A DNA stretch of 64,000 bases, taken from positions 9,930,131 through 9,994,130 of the forward strand of contig OZ059894.1 in NCBI GenBank assembly GCA_964057225.1, read 5' to 3'. Below are positions 62,863 through 64,000 of the stretch, in pieces. The notes beneath the pieces were generated by a model. The model was not told the DNA's origin and did not search any database. It was given only the letters and a program-made list of their open reading frames with translations. The stretch's first letter is position 1, and every line of letters starts with the position of its first letter. The stretch comes from Auanema rhodensis (Eukaryota > Nematoda > Chromadorea > Rhabditida > Rhabditidae). A program made the translations under genes and the position numbers.

Positions 62863-64000
62863 ATGCATTTTACACCTATTCTTGCTCACTCTTTCCGTTT
62901 AGTTAGAACACCTAGGATAAAGAAAGCAGTATGACTATTCCATATTATGCAAAGTTTTTGAAAAATAATTTTATAGTTTCTGTATGGCACCAGTATTGCT
63001 ACTGTGGCTGGTGGATTTGCTGTTGTTAGATCGGTTGACACTGTTGAAGATTTGAAAGAGATCGGTTTAATCAGATTCGGTAGAGCCTATATTACGGTAC
63101 GATATTCAAATTAGATTTGAATAATTTGGCTGAATTAAGGTCGGGAAAATAATTTATGATTACAAAACTTCGTTACGAGGATTAGATGACATATCAGAAG
63201 AATACGCAGAAAAGATTAAAGGTTGTCATAAACGTAGTGCGGAAAGGCTTCTTGAATTAGCGCAAAGAAATGGTGGAACATTCATCAAGGTACTGTAGCA
63301 TACATAATCCTGCTTATCTGATAGCTATTAGGTTGGGCAACATATCGCAGCAATGGAATATCTCGTCCCAGTAGAATATACAGAAACTTTAAATGTACTC
63401 ATGTCTAGAGCTCCTCAAGCATCCTTTGAAGATGTTAAATTTGTTGTAGAAGAAGAATTGGGGAAGCCTGTATATTTTGCTTTTTATTTAGAATTGATAA
63501 AATATTCTTCAGATCGATGAACTATTCGATGATTTTCAAAGAACTCCTGTAGGAGCCGCAAGTCTTGCTCAAGTTCATCCTGCTCGATTAAAAGTATACT
63601 CAAATATGCATTTGTTTTATAGCTAATCTATATAGGAAACTGGTGAAAAAGTAGCAGTGAAAGTTCAACATCGAAGAGTTCTTAAAAATAGTCGTACTGA
63701 TATGCACACAATGGAAGTAAGCTTGCTTAACAAGTTTCTATAAAACATTTAAAAATTAGTTCTTGGTCACTGCTGCGGATAAAATATTTCCTGAGTTTAG
63801 TCTTATGTGGTTAGTGAAAGAAGTGAAGAAAAACCTACCGAACGAACTTGATTTTCTCCACGAGGCAAAAAATGCTGATAAAGTTCGAAAGCTCTTCCAT
63901 CACTTATCATTCCTGAAGGTATATTTCCCATATTCGTGAGAATTTCTTCAAAGTTGTTTCAGATTCCTCTTATTTTCTATGAATACAGTACTCCTAGAGT
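62863..64000 (+). CDS. ADCK1: ADCK1-type UbiB/ABC1 atypical kinase, 3'-truncated by the window
   Basis: Mitochondrial atypical kinase of the UbiB family. Exons 62863-62928, 62977-63096, 63140-63289, 63332-63469, 63513-63593, 63636-63716, 63760-63918 and 63963-64000 (continues right); every junction is phase 0. The start MHFTPILAHSFRLVRTPRIK is basic and amphipathic, as in a mitochondrial targeting peptide, and is followed by a glycine/alanine segment (YGTSIATVAGGFAVV). UbiB hallmarks follow: the K-x-G-Q motif (GTFIKVGQHIAAMEYLVPVE), the alanine-rich nucleotide loop (TPVGAASLAQVHPARL), the invariant lysine in VAVKVQH, and the E-x-D region (ELDFLHEAKNADKVRKLF). The V-P-x-E-Y-T-E-T-L-x-x-L pattern after K-x-G-Q is closest to ADCK1 among the paralogues. 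The catalytic Asp and the C-terminus lie off the right edge. Confidence 0.93.

Overview
This is a 64 kb piece of a nematode nuclear genome. It is AT-rich, most introns are about 45-60 bases with T-rich ...TTTCAG acceptors, and the first gene reads as a close relative of the Caenorhabditis elegans ryanodine receptor UNC-68. The long noncoding part is full of GA/TC, CAT and GTT simple repeats. I cannot name the species. Exon edges below were placed by eye from splice consensus, reading phase and protein similarity, so single edges may be off by a base or two.

Layout. (1) 1-22,753, plus strand: a ryanodine receptor gene (unc-68 type), about 98 exons, missing only its 5' end, running from the end of the N-terminal domain to the stop codon at 22,751-22,753. 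(2) 22,754-27,304: AT-rich intergenic DNA with one candidate small membrane-protein ORF (minus strand). (3) 27,305-30,119, minus strand: a rhodopsin-family peptide GPCR of the myosuppressin-receptor (DMSR) type, all seven helices present, 5' end unresolved. (4) About 30.2-55.6 kb: some 25 kb without a gene I can identify, dominated by GA arrays that mostly sit purine-up on the plus strand. It could be intergenic or the long 5' part of the GPCR gene. (5) 55,690-62,342, minus strand: a 42-exon gene for a 1,584-residue KANSL3/SUMV-2-like subunit of the NSL histone acetyltransferase complex. (6) 62,863-64,000 and beyond, plus strand: the first eight exons of an ADCK1-type UbiB/ABC1 atypical kinase, divergent from (5) across a 520-base gap.

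The most interesting region is 14,466-17,322 in the ryanodine receptor. Two exons, 16,455-16,567 (113 nt) and 16,993-17,102 (110 nt), have the same start and end phase and both encode a W-K-K-V...Q-R-K-R segment exactly where mammalian RyR1 has its calmodulin-binding helix (RyR1 about 3614-3643). Joined one after the other they break the frame, so they behave as a mutually exclusive pair. One copy keeps the cysteine matching RyR1 Cys3635, the other does not. The intron between them has GTGTG/TGCATG elements of the FOX-1/SUP-12 type, and just upstream lie three more frame-preserving exons (30, 45 and 60 nt), the first at the place of the mammalian RyR1 ASI splice insert. Together this looks like a splicing-controlled calmodulin/redox switch on the channel.

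The genes are functionally unrelated and give no sign of an operon: a muscle/neuron calcium channel, a neuropeptide receptor, a chromatin complex subunit and a mitochondrial kinase.
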